Below are positions 1-15,229 of a DNA stretch of 64,000 nucleotides, piece after piece. The stretch covers positions 12,458,809 to 12,522,808 of the forward strand of contig CM031864.1 in the NCBI GenBank assembly GCA_018697195.1. The letters run 5' to 3'. The stretch comes from Certhia americana. Lineage: Eukaryota > Chordata > Aves > Passeriformes > Certhiidae. Numbering within the stretch: the stretch's first letter is position 1; each line of letters starts with the position of its first letter. The position numbers were made by a program, and so were the translations under genes. A model generated the notes under the pieces. That model was not told where the DNA came from. It was given only the letters and a program-made list of their open reading frames with translations, and made no database searches.

Positions 1-590
1 AAATATTTCAAAAACACCTAGAGACACAGCAAATCTGAGGAATGTATTGTCACAAATGTACCAAAGTAAAACTGAATAAGCACATTCAGTGTATTCATAC
101 GGCCTCTTTCCATGGTATTTCTTTAATGCATTAAATTTTTCCATCTCAGTCACAAAGTAGCTGACTTGGTATTTGTGGTTGTCCTGGCTTTAGTACTTGT
201 GTGAGTGTTGGTCATATTTATGCCTTATGTAAGGTTGGAATGTTCCAGTTAGGCTCTGGTTACTAAAATACACTATTTTAATGTATTGTACACATGTTAT
301 AATGTATTGGTGTTATTATTTAAATTTGTCTGTTCAAGTAAAAGGTTTGAGATTGCATTCTCAATATCCCACAGTTTCCTGTTACACGGTTTCACAGACT
401 AAGGAAGCAAACCATTAAAATTGCATTTGCTTACTCAGTTGTTGCTTAAAGAAAAAACAAATCTCTCATAAATAACAAAAAAGAACTGCAATTCTAATTT
501 AGCAGGGAATTTAAAAAAATAAAGCACACTACTAAAAATCATACTTTCAGTTATTATTAATAAAAATGAAATAAAACAGATTTTCTGAAT

Positions 591-850
591 CAGAATCATA
601 AAATCATTCCAGCTGGAAAGGCCATTGGGAAGCAATCCTATCCAACCTCCCATTCAAATGAACATGAGACCTAAATTCACATTTAGTTACATTAGACAAA
701 TTCACATTTAGTTACATGGAACATTTTCCAGCTGGGTCTTGAAAAACACTGAGTACAGATATTCCACAACTTCTGTGGGCAACCCGTTCCAGTCCTTAAA
801 GCAAAAATATTTCTTTTTATTTCAGGTGGGGCCTCTCCTACTTCTGTATC
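591..850 (-). mobile_element. CR1 LINE 3'-end fragment
   Basis: Plus strand reads CAGAATCATAAAATCATTCC, then AGCTGGAAAGGCC and, further on, GTGGGCAACCCGTTCCAGTCC. This is the reverse complement of the avian CR1 3' end (ending in ATTCTATG-type repeats). The element therefore lies in minus orientation, 5'-truncated and diverged. It is interrupted by a short tandem duplication at 673-717. Confidence 0.8.
673..717. repeat. Two-copy 25-bp tandem duplication
   Basis: AAATTCACATTTAGTTACAT occurs at 673-692 and 698-717, an exact direct repeat inside the CR1 fragment. Confidence 0.9.
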
Positions 851-3800
851 TCTTATGACAACAAAAGCCTGGCTCTCTCAGGAATCTCCTCTGAGGTACT
901 GGAAAGCTATTTCCCTCTCAGCTGGTAAGATCAATCATCACTCACATCAGATTTAAGTACATTCAGACTCAAAGATAAGTTTAAAACATCCCATTTCAGA
1001 GTGCCTGTATTTCACATTTCAGTGTGAAATGTAGGAGTACTTGACCTGCCCAGTATCTCAAAATGATTTTAAGAGAACTCAGTTCACTCTTACCCTTCTG
1101 TTCATTTAATCTTTAAAACTTTAATGTGTCTAACTCTGTATCACCCCAGATCTGTCATAATAGCCTTGCTAATGAATAGATTCACATTCCTGCATAATGG
1201 CACACCTTCTGTTTTTCATCTACCCAAATGGAGATTGTACAAATCCATTTGACTGTCATATGGTGTAAAGACTACAAATTTTAAATAAGGAATCAAACTT
1301 CTCACACGTTACTTAGAAATGCTGAAAATAACAAATGGAGAAAAATTGTTTCAAGAGGTGTTTTTTATTTTCAGCAAAAAGGGAAAAAAAAGAATATAAA
1401 TTCAGATATTCACCCAAATCTACTATTTAAGTGTCAGGTGGTCCTAGAATAGAAAAGACAATGGGACAAGACAAATACACTCTCATCCAATGTAATTCTG
1501 TTCAACAATTACCAATATTTACTGTACTGTGTATTTAGGAATTCACAATGCAAGCAATATTTCCTAAGGAAAGCAATATATTGCCTGGTGTAGTTCAGGA
1601 CAAAATCGTAGAAGAAAGCACACACTTTTGTGTACACGTGGTATAGTTCTATACACAACTGTGTACAACAGCACATCATTTTGTGCAATGAAGAAAAAGA
1701 CAATTATAAAGTGAAAATTTAAAATGTTCTCAAAACTATGATTTGTTTGTGCTGCTACAACCCTCGTGCTTGTTAGCTATTCCTGCTGCCTTAGATGAAT
1801 GCCTGGCAAGGTGAACTGTTTGTGTTCCTGAAAATACATCTAAAGAGATGCTGCAGCTAGCTTTCATTCTGTCCACTTAGAATTAATAAGTGTGAGCTCT
1901 CAAACACACTCTGCCTTAAGAGAAAATCTAAATAAAACGTCAAACAGCAACACTCTGTGCTTCTTATAATGGTTTTTACACCTATTTTCCACATGGATAA
2001 ATTTGCCTGCATACTCTCCCTCTTTGCACACAAGCTCAATACCATCTGTAGAGCGCTCTCATTTGGGGTTGAACCCAAACATGAAAAACAGGGTTTATTT
2101 ACATATTCCATTTCCCCTAGGTTGTTCTAATTAAAGCTAGCACACATTAGGGGTGAGTAACTGACATTTCAAATCAATACCAATAAAATAACCTAAACCA
2201 AATTCAAATGTATACTTTGGTTAGTAATTACTGTGGAACTCAATAGTGTTTAGAAATCATATGCAAGAGAGAAATCTTTACTGATTTGCTGATATGATAC
2301 TAAAGAAATACACTTTACGTGACAAGATAGAAAGTTATTATTTCCTTAGTACAAGTGTAAAAAAAACTTACCATTGCAAAACTGGAAGAAATGTAAACTT
2401 CTGGCATTTCATACAGCAGACTCTTACTGTACCACTCAAATAATATCAATCCAATTGCTGACATCCATCATGTAATCCAACTGCTTTACTAGTTTATGCC
2501 ATCACATTAACCAGACTTTGAAAACTGTTGAGAAAAAGACAAAGATTTCAATAAAACATTTAAATTACCACACTGAAAATGAAGAACGCAACAGGACATA
2601 TAAAGAGTAACAGCTTTTTAAAGAAAAAATTATCAATATTAGAAGTGCCCCACTGAAAGAAAGATCAATATGCTATAAAGTAATTAATTATGTGAAATGC
2701 TAATTTAGGTTTCAAATGTAAAATGTCTTTCTTGGTAGTTTCTAAGTGATTCACTGTATCACACACTAAATGGGCAAGCAAATGAATTTGCAGGAGTTAT
2801 GTAAGAATGTTTAAATTTCAGAAGGTATTTGAAAAGACACAAGAAAACAAATAGTGAAAGGCACTACTACAACTAATGATTTATGAAATGCACTGTCAAA
2901 TGTATTTTATAATTAGATACACAGTGAAAAACTGCTGTTTAATTTTAATTAACTGAGCAGACTCTAAACTTATATTGGCTTCAAATCCCTGAATAGCCTT
3001 CATCTGTACAAAGGGACTAAAATGCTTTTTGGAGTTCACATTAAATCTATTCTTCATCCAAGGAAAACTGTGTACAGCACCTCATTTGTAGTAGAAGTGA
3101 AATACTTTGGATATTGAAAGAGAATACATCTACAGATCCAAAAGTCACACAGCACTTTGAGTCATCTCCAATTTGGGCATCTGTGCCAATGACCAGGTTA
3201 TTACTTGAAAAAACACACCAGCAATCACATTTAATTTAGGAACATCTAGTACTATGAAGGCACCATAATTCACTAAAGAATAGTGGTTATTGAAGCTTTC
3301 TTCATATTCTATTGCCTCATACAAGTGACCTTCTTTTCATCTTGACAATTCAAAACTTCATGATCTAAAACACAAGCTGACAGGTTCCTCCATATTCTTC
3401 ATTCTACACAGCTTTTATATTTAGATTACTGGAAATTGTCTTTACTTTCAACCTAGTTAGGATTTCATACTGGTAAGAACAGAAAATTAATTTACCATTA
3501 AGCTGCCAATTCAAAATACAAACAGCTGCATAAGAGGAAAAGAGATTAATTATGTCTAATTGCAGTGAAATTCAGTAACAGAAGATGTTTCTACAGTGAT
3601 GCTACATGAAGTATCATAAATTCCATTATGCAGATAACTAAATCAAATCAGGTTTCATTTATTCAGTGGGATTTCTTAATTTAACAAACAGCAGAGAACT
3701 ATCATCATAATAAGACAAATAATGGAAGAACAAGAAGGCAAAGACAACCACTTAAAAATGCATGTTACTCTTAATCCATATTGTTGCCTTTCCTAAAGAT

Positions 3801-5519
3801 CCCTTTAAATGATGCATCTGGAAACATCAGAAGTACAACACAGTTTGACCCATTTTTGCAAAAGAACAACATACCAAATAAAAATACTACCTCAGTAACT
3901 TTGGTAAAAATACAATACACATTTAAACAAAAAAACATTTAAACAAATCACTGAAACAAAATGTAACAGTGAGCCAATCAGAAGCTGGCCTAATCTCCTC
4001 ATTTTTAACTACTTTACCAGTCCCAAGTAAAGAACATATGAACAAGTTGTTTAAGGCATGTCTGGAATAGCAATGTCAGTCTTTTGTCAGATTTGTACAT
4101 CTTATCTCTCCCAATTTTCTTTTGCCCAAAACAACCCTATTTCACTCACAGTAGGAAAGACACAACCCCTGCTGTGTCTGTTTGCCTTTGGGGACAGCTG
4201 AAGCATTTTAGACACAGCAAAATGATTGTATAACTATCAAAGAGGAGAAAACACGGTGGGTAAAAAAAGTTTTACTTAGAATTTTTTGTCTGGTAGCAGT
4301 TTGCAGGGATGGAGGAGGGCATAACAATTTAAAAACCCAGAAACCTTTAATCAGGATACAGTGAAATCACTGCATCTTAATTATGCTTAAAACCTAGAAA
4401 ACAACGTTCACAAGGGCTTAACAAGTGAACAATTATGTAATTTTTCTCAGAAATTTCCTTGGAAAAACGGTCTTGAAATTAACTATTATTCCTTTATATT
4501 GCATAACCAATTACAGTGACTTTTTTTTACTCAAAACATCCACATCTTCTATGGCGGAGAAATTCAATGGAAGAGTAATTTAATGTTTTGGACACCACTC
4601 ATTTTAGAAGCTATTTATGAGATGGAATAAAGAATGCAAGGGAAATTAAATAAGCTTTTAGGTCTAAAAGCCTTTCTTCAGGGAACCACATCAACATTTA
4701 AGAAAGAATTCTGAAATATTGCAATAAAGACTGAAAGTTTGAAGAGTGATAATCAGCTAACAACACGCTGTGGTCTGCAGAGCCCACTAAAACTGAAGAA
4801 GTTACAGGTTAAATAAAGTGTAATGCAGACAGAGTTCTGAAATAAGTAAGGGACGCTGAATTTGTCTGTTGTGGGAATGAACTGTGTAAGAAGCCAGTGA
4901 GCAAATGTTGCTGCTGAAACTGGACAGGAAATGATCACACATTAATCAGTATGGACAATCTTCAGAGGGAGACTGCAGTTCTGCTTGCAGAAATTGTCTG
5001 GACATCTTACACACAATCTAGCATTTCATGACAACATCAGATGCATTTCTGAGTACACATTTTTTGCATTTAAAACCCCTTAAACTTACTCAGCTTTAGG
5101 CACACACTACCAATACACACCATATTCACATTATGCTAGAATTTTTATTTAACTTAACCACAAGCCTATTTAGTAAAGTTTCCGAATGCTGAACTGTGTG
5201 CATGAAAACTGGCAACAAAAGAAACAAAGTTACATAGAGATGAAAACCAAGGGTTCAAGACAACAGAATGAGGAAAACCCTTCCTAAATAGGCAGAATAA
5301 CCAATTTTTTCTGGGTTATGCCAGCACTGTCTATCTGAGAGTCAAGAACAAGCCCAGCTGTTTAAAGGAATTCAGAAACAGGGATGCAGTTACCACCTGG
5401 CACTAAGCTAGAAAAGAAGCAGTCAATACCTGAACATACTACATGTATACCAGACCAGAAACCAGCAAAGCAACAGACACCTCTACTAAAACTATGGTGG
5501 AATTTTATATATGGAACTC

Positions 5520-5640
5520 CAGATGGATAAATTATTAACATTAAACATTAATTATAAACTATAAACATTAAACATATAAATGTTTAAATTATATAAATTT
5601 AAATAAATTATAAACATTAAACAAATAAAAATAATTGTGT
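5520..5640. repeat. AT-rich degenerate tandem tract
   Basis: Repeated units like TATAAACATTAAACA with palindromic AT stretches. Probably a decayed minisatellite. Confidence 0.7.
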
Positions 5641-8100
5641 ACTGGGAGCGGGGGAGAACAGACTTTCAAGAGAAGTGTCCAATATTTGTTTGATGTCACT
5701 ATTTGATGAAAATGGGCAATATCTAAAGTCTTCCACAACAATTAAACCCTAGAAAACAGAATATTGTGTTCATCTGATCTAGAGTATAATGAATCATTTT
5801 CATATTGAAGAGAAATAATCTGTTCTCTTATTCTTCTGAGTCTCATCTAGCAATCAGCAAGCTCAGTGATAATACTGCTGTGATAAAGAGTCAAATTTTT
5901 CCTAGTGTTCAGATATGGCATTTGTGGATATCTGATAGCAGGAGCATTCTCTAGGACCATACTTCAGTAAATCCCCAAATTACTTCAGAGACAGTATCTG
6001 CTACTGCAAAGTTACCATTTAGAAGAGCAAATGTAACATACATACATAATTGCCCAAAGTAATAAATATAACTGGTGGATCTCTGGTATAAAATAGCAGT
6101 TCTTAAATTCTCTGCAGAGCAATGGAATGTTACTTACAACAGTACATTTTAAAAAACTGAAAGCAGCAGCTATTTACGCAAACAGAATCTAATCCCTTAC
6201 TGAAGTATTGGCCCAAGACAAAAATATTAGCACCTCTGAAAAGATAAGAATCTGCACAGACACCAGATTATCAAGATTTTGGATTATCTCCACATAGAAA
6301 ATACAACGCTTCCTAACAAAGTAGTATTACTAAATGAGGGATGAATTTCATTTAACAAATTATATTCAGCAGTCTATCACATCTAGAGTATGCCAGCATC
6401 TCTTCCCACACATACAGAGTTTCACAGAACTACATTAGCAAGGAATCAGTTTTCTGGAAACAGCATTTTATTCTTCTGATTCTACATTACATCAAAACAG
6501 GCAGTACTTTCAAATGATAGAAATAACCTCTACCAAAAGACATTATGAAGATCCTACTTGAAATAATATGTAACAATGAGCAGCTTAAAACTACAATAAA
6601 AGCTTAACTGCAATAAAAATTAATAAATATTACTGGTTATTCTGAGATTTCAGCTGTCTCTGACATAGTAAGATTATATTACAAATGGTAAAAGTATAGT
6701 CAGTCAGAATGGGACTACTTATATTAAACTTATATATAAAAGGCTAGTATGATAAAATAAAGAAAGTAAAAGAAAGAATAATATGAAAAAATTTTCAACA
6801 GGTTTTTAAAAAGCTAGCAAACTAGCATGGGAAATGTTTTACTCAAAACTGCAAAGAACCACAATGGACAGTTCAATATGCTATTTTTCTTCTTTAAAAA
6901 AGATGGGTTCCTAGGCTAGACAAACCTATTCTTACATAGAGGAAAAAAATTCTTTAGAAAGGAAGTTCTTGTGGAAAGCTATTTCTACTTCTTTCTGGAA
7001 GAAAAAGAAAATGTAATGGGCAATGAAAATTACTTGGTACTTAAATAACAGGATGTATGAAAAAACAAACAAAAGCTCAACCTCCTCCTAACGTTGTCTT
7101 ACTCTAAAACCAGGAAAAAAGGTCAAACCAGAAAGTGGTATAACAATGACCAGCAATGTACATCTGCTCCTTTGCACCCTTCCCATTCAGCAGTGCTATC
7201 AAAACTGCAGACAGCACTGGTATTTCTCTCTTCTGGGATACCTATATGAGGAAATTTACTGGGAGGATGGGTGTGATACAGGCATCAACTCTCTTCCAGC
7301 CAGACATTCCAGGATAAAATAGCAAGCTAATTTCACATAAAACTAAACATGAATTATACAAGTGTGACTTTACAGCAGAACTCTAGAAAAGCAACCACTA
7401 TATCAAATTTCTTCTCTTTAAAGCCTGAAACACTTAAACTGCTTTCAGTTTCTGTATCTTGGCCAAATTAAGAGTTTGTGCTCAAATTATACATTGAAGC
7501 ATCTGTCTCAGACTGATATTCCCACCCTGCTGTCTCTCTCCTGAATTCTCAGTCAAAATAATTACTCATTTCTGTGCACAAATATGGAAATTATTTTAAA
7601 CCCTTCCTGCTGCTTAAGACACATCTGACTATTTCTTCAAGAAGGTTTTCTTCCAACCTATTTTGGAGTAAGAAATTTGGATTTGACATAGAGAAGCATT
7701 TGCCTGAGAACAAAAATCCTGGTGGAGCTGTGATGAAGGCAGGCTGAGGGGAATGCTAAATGTCAATGCACAGGTAAGGAGAGCAGCTACATTGGCAAAA
7801 TGAGTGGATGCTGACGGAGAGAGAGACAGACTGGAAATCCTGAAGAACTGCCAGAAGACAGAAAGATCACAACTGTGAAAAAGGGAAGCTGGAACTGCAA
7901 GTAACTGGAAGGAACAGGCAGAATCTGTGATTTTACCTAGTCCTAACTCACCTACATGTATCACTCAGCACTCATCCCAATTAGCTGTCTCAAATACCTG
8001 GGACAACTCTGTCAACACAACTATTGTGGAACTACGCTCTGAGCTGAATCTACAAATAGGTCAGAGTTGAAAACATCATCTTTTCTTCTTTTCTTTTCAG

Positions 8101-8284
8101 ATGGCTCCAGATGAATCAATTTTTCCTTTGGGTCATATTAAAGGACAATGTGCTGCAGCACAAGCATGGGATCATATGGCCACAAGAAAAGGTGAAATGT
8201 GAACTTTGTAAGGTGGTATATACCACAGCCCCTTGGAAAGAGAAACCACATTCCACACTTCAACACACCACCTGGTGTGTTCAT
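8101..8284 (+). pseudogene. Decayed BED-type zinc-finger-like fragment
   Basis: Frame 1 from ATG at 8101 gives a 33-codon peptide containing AQAWDHMATRKG. A one-base frame change later, KVKCELCK (Cys codons 8198-8200 and 8207-8209) runs to STLQHTTWCVH (His codons 8264-8266 and 8282-8284). An aromatic W-x-H start, C-x2-C and then H-x5-H after 18 residues is the layout of a BED finger, as found in ZBED proteins and hAT transposases. The frame is broken and no transposase follows. A good polypyrimidine tract with CAG ends at 8100. Could be chance; family not established. Confidence 0.3.
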
Positions 8285-10380
8285 CTTCAGCATGTCATCT
8301 TAACAGAAAAAGGCAAAAAATTATCATTTAATACAATTTGCACTTGTCCTGAATAAAGACAGTAGCTTTAAGTACACCCTTACTGAACCTACTTTACTGA
8401 TTAATATTTAGTCAATAAAGTCAATACTGTCTGATACAATTTACTTACCAAGGAAATTAAAACCAGACTATGTAAATAACTTCCATGTCCCAGTTAAAAA
8501 AAATTATGCTTAGCCTCATTTACTGGCCATCCCTCTATATCCTTATCACCACACCTACCCAATCCACTTTATCAGCCCAAGTGAAAGTCCCACTCTAAAT
8601 TATAATATTCTTTTTTCATGTGAAACCATTCAATTGCTAATTAGCTGTCCTGTTATCCAAAGAGTATCTCCTGTGCAGGATCATCAAAACACATGACTAA
8701 CATCTTTGAGATACATTAAATCACAGATTCTTGAAAAACTCATTATAAAATTAATTACACTAACTTAATTACAGTAACTATTTATCAAACTGTTACTCTA
8801 GGAGACGACTCCAATCATATTTTATCATTTAAACACAGAATACAGTTTTATATAAATAGGAAAGCTATTATTTATTCCCTGAAGTTATTATTACAATATA
8901 CAGAAAACATTTAGTAATAAAAGATATTGCTTTTTCCCATAGCTAGGCTGCAATTTTAAGAGTTTGTCAAGTACTTAATAATCCTGCTAGCAGTTTACAG
9001 ATGAAAAGGAACTTAAGGAGAAAATCAATGCTCCTATACTTTTTCTTAAAAGCCCCAGGATAAACCAGTTTGCTCATTTTTGTAGAACATTACACTAGAA
9101 ATTACTATTCTGATTTACTTTTGGAGCAGTGACTACCAACATGCTACCTTATGAAGTGAACTGTAAAGTGCATATTTTATGAAATATGGTCTAGAATATT
9201 TTATCTCAGATGATTTTCAGTCAAGGGCATGCATTTGAAATGCAACAATTAATATAGCTTTTTATATGCAAAATTATAGCATCAGCTCCATAAGCTTCAC
9301 AAGGGTGATGTACAACTCAGAGCAGCAGCACACACACAAACAGGTTCTCTGTGTGGGCTGTGCTTTGAAGTGCTCCTGCATTATACTAAGGCAAATACAA
9401 ACCCAGAGTCTGGAAAAGGGACACGTGAGGCATGCAACAGCTCCTGTAAAATATTTTCAATGTTGTTTCAGAATTAAAATGGTTTTGTTCTAAATTTTTC
9501 TTCAAAATTTAAAATACACCCTCACTCCCCAAAGAAACAAGAAGCGAGAAGGCTGTTTTCCCAGCTATCTACATCCATGAACACTGCTTTAACCACATAT
9601 TTTTCATCTGATAATGCTTTTGCCTCAATCTAGGCTTCTTCCCCTGTCTAGGGAGGTACACATTATTCTATAAGCAGATCAGCAATGGGCTGGCTTTGTA
9701 GTCCTAAATGTGGCACCATTCTGCCACACATTCCATCCCACCTCCAATGTTCTGAAAAACTTCGTTCTCCTCCCTCTGGCCATCTCCAAACCTCAAGGAC
9801 AGTGAGGCAAATTCTAACTCATACATGCACTGACTGGACTGCTTGCTTGCAAACCATGTATAGCAGGTAGCTACTGGGCTCAAAACCCCCTTAAGGAGGG
9901 CACTACAATTTTTCTGAAAGCTGCAAGCTCTCTACACTTCTGAGATATTTACTCTCAGCTAAATTTAGGGGGGGTTCTAAGTTGGCCTAAGGATTCAAAT
10001 ATTATTTAGTGACAACTGTAAACAAATAGAGAGACACATAAAAGTTGATTTAAATTGCGCTCCAAATGCTTAAAATACATTCTGGTCAGACTGGGGGCAG
10101 GGAGGGCATGCAGAACTATCCCAAAATCCATGAAGGAAAAAAAAAAAAAAGCAGTATGTCACAGATGTGCTGTGGCTATGCTGTGTCTTCTCACTCAGTG
10201 CATGCTCCCAGAATTACAGGCATCCCTTGGCACACCAGCTGATCCTGTGTATATAATCATAGCACCAGTCACCAGCACACAGACAAGTTCCCACATGCAA
10301 GGCGCTTGGCAAAGTAATGGACAAGCTTACAAGCCAACTATGCTTTCAACTTGAATTTAACCACAGTAGTAACTTGCTAC

Positions 10381-10445
10381 CACAGAATCACAGAATCATT
10401 TAGGCTGGAAAAGACCCTTAGGATCATTGTGTCCAATTGTGAATA
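10381..10445 (-). mobile_element. CR1 LINE 3'-end fragment
   Basis: CACAGAATCACAGAATCATT followed by TAGGCTGGAAAAGACCC and TTAGGATCATTGTGTCCAA is the inverted avian CR1 tail. The match fades after about 65 bp, so only the extreme 3' end is clear. Confidence 0.82.
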
Positions 10446-13400
10446 ACTTGCCTTATGTCACTTTTCGAATGGTAGTTGTTTTTAAGAGCCCCAGCTCTTT
10501 TAAATGCTCATGTGGCTCTATTACAACTGACTTTGACATATTAATAAAACTGCACTGCACCAAGTAATTTCTCTGGTGAACAGCCACAGAAACAGCTATT
10601 TTCTAAAGAAACTGTCTGAGGTGCTACAGTTGTTGACATATTTCAGTACTGTACTCTATGCTAGAATCTCAATATTGTGGCAGTTCTCAAAACAGTGATC
10701 TGCAGTAAAAAGACCCATCCCTCCTTCTGCCTTCTATATAGGATGTTGTTTATTTTCATTGCCTCATGCTGCAGTTTGGTCTAATATACAGCACACCTGC
10801 AACAGCCATATTTAGCCATACATGACAGCTTTGCCATTGCAGTCTTTCAAAGCAGTTCTGGGCATGTTCCTGCTCTGTGAGCTGAATATCAGCATCATCT
10901 ACACCAAAAATGTGCCTTTCTCCCCAGAAGAGCTTCAAGACAGACAGAAATTTTCTCCCAACGCTTGGGCATCCTGACAAAACTGCAGATATCAGCAGTT
11001 TTGAAAATGTTTGTTTTTAAATGCTTTCCAAATCCTGTTTTGTGACTGACACGGAGCTTGTTAAGCAGAGAGGTTTCAATACACCCCTATAGCCTGCCAT
11101 TCTCACTGTGTGTTCAGGCTGTATTTACATTTTCTGAGTAAGAAGACTGTTAAGCATATTTCAGTCTACTTGGGTAGGGAGTTTCCACTGGCAAGTACTG
11201 AAGGTGTTTTAAGTGCATTTAAGAATGGTGGTTTTTAAAAGCTCTTGAAGGGGCAATGAACAGCTGCTTTCTGTTTTGCTGCTGTCCTGCCTTCAGGAAC
11301 AGGAAACAAAACCTGCAATATGAACACTGTCACATACCCCTTCCTTTAAATCACAGCACATCTACTGCTAATAGAGGCCTTTATTTAAAAAAAACCCACC
11401 AACTTTATTGTAAGACTGCTCCCAGTCCAACTACTGCATTACCTTTTCCTGGCTGCTACTGTTCACATTCTACTACTTTCAGATAAAATAGCTTGCCATA
11501 ATTTCCTTGATTTAACAGTACATTGGTACTTTTCTAGTCTAATATAAATAATTCAGATAGAACTATGACCACATCACATGTAATTTTGTTTTACTTGATT
11601 GCCATTCTGCTTTCCCCTCTTGCTGTGCTCAGAAGGTCTTTGTAGGCCAGCTCATTCACTGATAAACAATATGCTGCTTTTTATTTCCCACAATTTCTGT
11701 GCTCTGTCTAGCTATGCTTACAGTACCAACTGGAAATACAAAGGAAGTTCTGTCTAGCCTACATTTACATTTAAAATTTCAGCCTTTTAACTAAAAAGAC
11801 TCTTAATTTTTCAGTATGAACATTTTTTTCATTTGAACACTTTGGCATTAAATTTAATTAACTGCCAACATAATTGCCCTATAAGAATGCAGGGAGTTGT
11901 TTGTTCTTTTCCTACAGTTTTTTGCTTTTCCTGTGACCACTGACAAAGAACTTTTAGACTTGCTCCACTTTCATTTTTCATCTAAATGCAGGCTTACTCA
12001 TAGGTTCTGCAGTTCCTACAGCCCTTGCACAGTAAAAATTCAGAGTAGTCTGATTCACACTTTCTTGTTCTTTCAAAGTCACAAATTTATTCCCTTGAAA
12101 GACTATGCCGAGAGAGTACAACTTTTCATACAGTACCACAACACATCAGCTGTTTCTTCTCCAGGTATCTTATTAATGCGCTAAATATACATATTTGATA
12201 GATTTAAAATGCATTTCAAAGCATTTCCAAGACTTTACACTGTTACTCTAAACCTACCATTAACCTGTCAACACACTGCTGAAGTACAACTACAGTTTAC
12301 CCTACACATGCTTTTCTTTTCATTTCCTTTATTCAACTTTGTGATAGAAGGAATCCCCAGATATTCTGAATTTATTGTTCTTTGGGGTTTTGTTTTGCAA
12401 CACTCAGTTTATGATTTCTTGCAACTACATGAGACAATTTACTTTCAAAACTATGCTCACCGTTCAAGTATAAAATGAAAGACTGCCTATGAAGTGAAAA
12501 ATTCATTCTGATTCTATTACCCTGTCCCAGCAGCTGAACACTTTATCAAGGACTGTGTAAAGATCTCTCTTGATATTGAGACGTTGCACCACATTTACAG
12601 AGCAAAAGGGACATACTTATTACTGCCTGAGCACATGAGCATATCTGTCACCTAAGCACAGAGACACTTGATTCCCTTTGCATGTTAATTGACTATTCAC
12701 TTTCAAAACTTCTTCCTCATTAAATTTTAATGCAAATCAATTACTCTCAGCATTATTAACTTCAAGCCTCTTTTCTCACACAGAGTAAAGCCACTCGTCT
12801 CTGCAGTCAGTACTTTGTCCCCAACAGCCGCGATAGGCAGATGGTGAGGCAAGAGCTGCTGTGTATAATACCATTATAGCTTCCAAATATTTTTAGCTCA
12901 GAGTCCTCCTAAGTCATATGTGATTTCTATCTATTTTCTAAACTTTAGTGAATTTCTCTCCCTTGAATTTTGCTTGTCTTCCCTTGAGCGCCCACTAATT
13001 TTTAGCATTCCATGTATCCCACTGATGCTTTTTTAAGAAGAGAATTCTGTATTTTCGTTTTACAAATGGGTATATAAAGACCTGGCACAAAAGAAAAGGC
13101 AAAGCTAGATACCCAACTCTCACTGCAACTTCATTTTAACTCTTTCTGCATTCTGCCTTCAACTGGCTTTTTTTTTGTTTTGCTCTGTCTTTTTTTTTAT
13201 TGGCAGAATAAATTTTTTGTGTTTAACTCAGAGCTCTACCTTCTACTTCAGTTTTTCTGACTTTGCCTAAGATACACTTCTCAGGGATGAAAAAAAAAAA
13301 AGTCTCATAGTATTATTAATAATGCAAAGCTACTACATGCAAAAGGCATACCTTTGCAACTATAATGTCACAGATGTTTCAAATACATACACTCAGCTCT

Positions 13401-15229
13401 AGTAATAAAGGTTTATGTTTGGACTTGTATTTACTCTAATAAAACACATGAAACTTCAATGCTTTAAACAGCATCTTGCCTTTTCTCATTTTAGTTTTCT
13501 GCAACTGAAGTAATTTTTCACAGATTTGACTTTCCTCTTTTGTCTCAAGACAATAGGATTCATGACTATGGTAGTATTTAATGGATTTTATACTTCATCA
13601 GTTATTAATGCAATAATTCAGGGCAAACTCTGACCACATTTTAGTAGAATAGCAATTAGAACATTTAACCTTTTATATAAAAATACATGTCTGGTTATGG
13701 TATAAAATATTCTCAACAGTATCTATTTCCATAAATAAAAATGAGACACTTATTTTACCATTCCTTCAATTATTCTGTAACATCAGGTTAAAGGACTGAA
13801 GAAACATTAAAAGGCTATTCAAGTTCCAGGTTCAGCCACTAGAGAATTTCTTGAAGCACAAGAAAAAAGGAAAAACAGAGATACCATCTACCTTCAGCAC
13901 ATTTTATCACAGATTCAGGAAGCAGAAGCTGCCAGAAGGTGGGTCAGAGAGTGTGAATTATGTAGTTTCCACAACTATCCTGAGCAAACACGAGCAGATT
14001 GCCAGGGTGCAGACACTTTCCTAAATGACCAACCCATCACAGCAGTAAAAAACCTGCCATTGCTGTTAAATTCTTCTTTATTGCTTTGTCTCTGAGCTGC
14101 ACACCAGGATTGCTCATATACTGTATCAAATGACAACACATTTAAAAACTTCTCATTTGGAGAAATTAGATAAAGCTTAGACTAAACGGTTACATTATTT
14201 ACTAAGGGCTTAGATACCGACTTACACAAATACGACACAAAATTGACTTCCTTCCTACTTTATCCTTCCAAAACATTCAGCTACAGAGATATGATTACTC
14301 CAAATGTTTATGTCTTACAAGACCAAACCCAGTATGACCAGTAGCTTTCTGTATATGTCATAGATACAGTTTGGAACCTTTACAGTATGAATTTGAAAAT
14401 AATCACTAAAAGCAGCCACAAAGTTAGAAAACAGAATTGTTCGCTTTTGCACATTTACATTTATAAAGATATCAGGCAGAAGACTCTCTATATGGTTCTT
14501 TTTAATAATAAATCACTTACAGTTTGCCAGTGAGGTCCTATAAAAGCCTTACTGGCTCTTTCTAAGGCACAGTTTTTAGAAAGTATTCTAAGGAATTTAA
14601 CAGCACTATAGCAAAACAAGTGCTGTGCTTATTCCTTACTTATTACCTCTGAAGAGCAGACATGAAATATTAAGTAAGGATTAACTTGACAAACGTAGTT
14701 TATATACTGTCCACAAAACTTTTAACTTCAACCTTTTAAAAAATATTATAGGAAAGAAACCCCAACTCCTGTTGCCAGTTATCTTGGAGAACATCTACAA
14801 TTTCTGTAAAAAAATACAAAATTATTCAGCTGTGAACAACTGTATTACTCACAGCACAATGCTGTAGCCATAAATGAAGAAAAATAAATACAGTAAGAAT
14901 ATATCTCCAAGGCAGCTTTTGCTGTATCTTGAACACACAAAGCCCTCATAACTCACTGATATATTATCTCTCCTACGGCAATAAGCAATTAAATACATTC
15001 CTTCCTTGATAACAGCAGGAAAAAAAACCCCTACATAAAACTCTCATACCTTTAAAAATTAAGTTTCACAGTATCTGAGGATGTACCTCTGCTGTAAGAT
15101 CCTAGGATTAATGGTTGCTTTATCTGATTTATCTCCTTGGTGTTCTGCATAAAGAAGCTATCCCAAATTTTGATTACTCTTACTGCCCTTATCTGTGCTA
15201 AGTCTAGCAGACAGATCAATGTGGGATAA

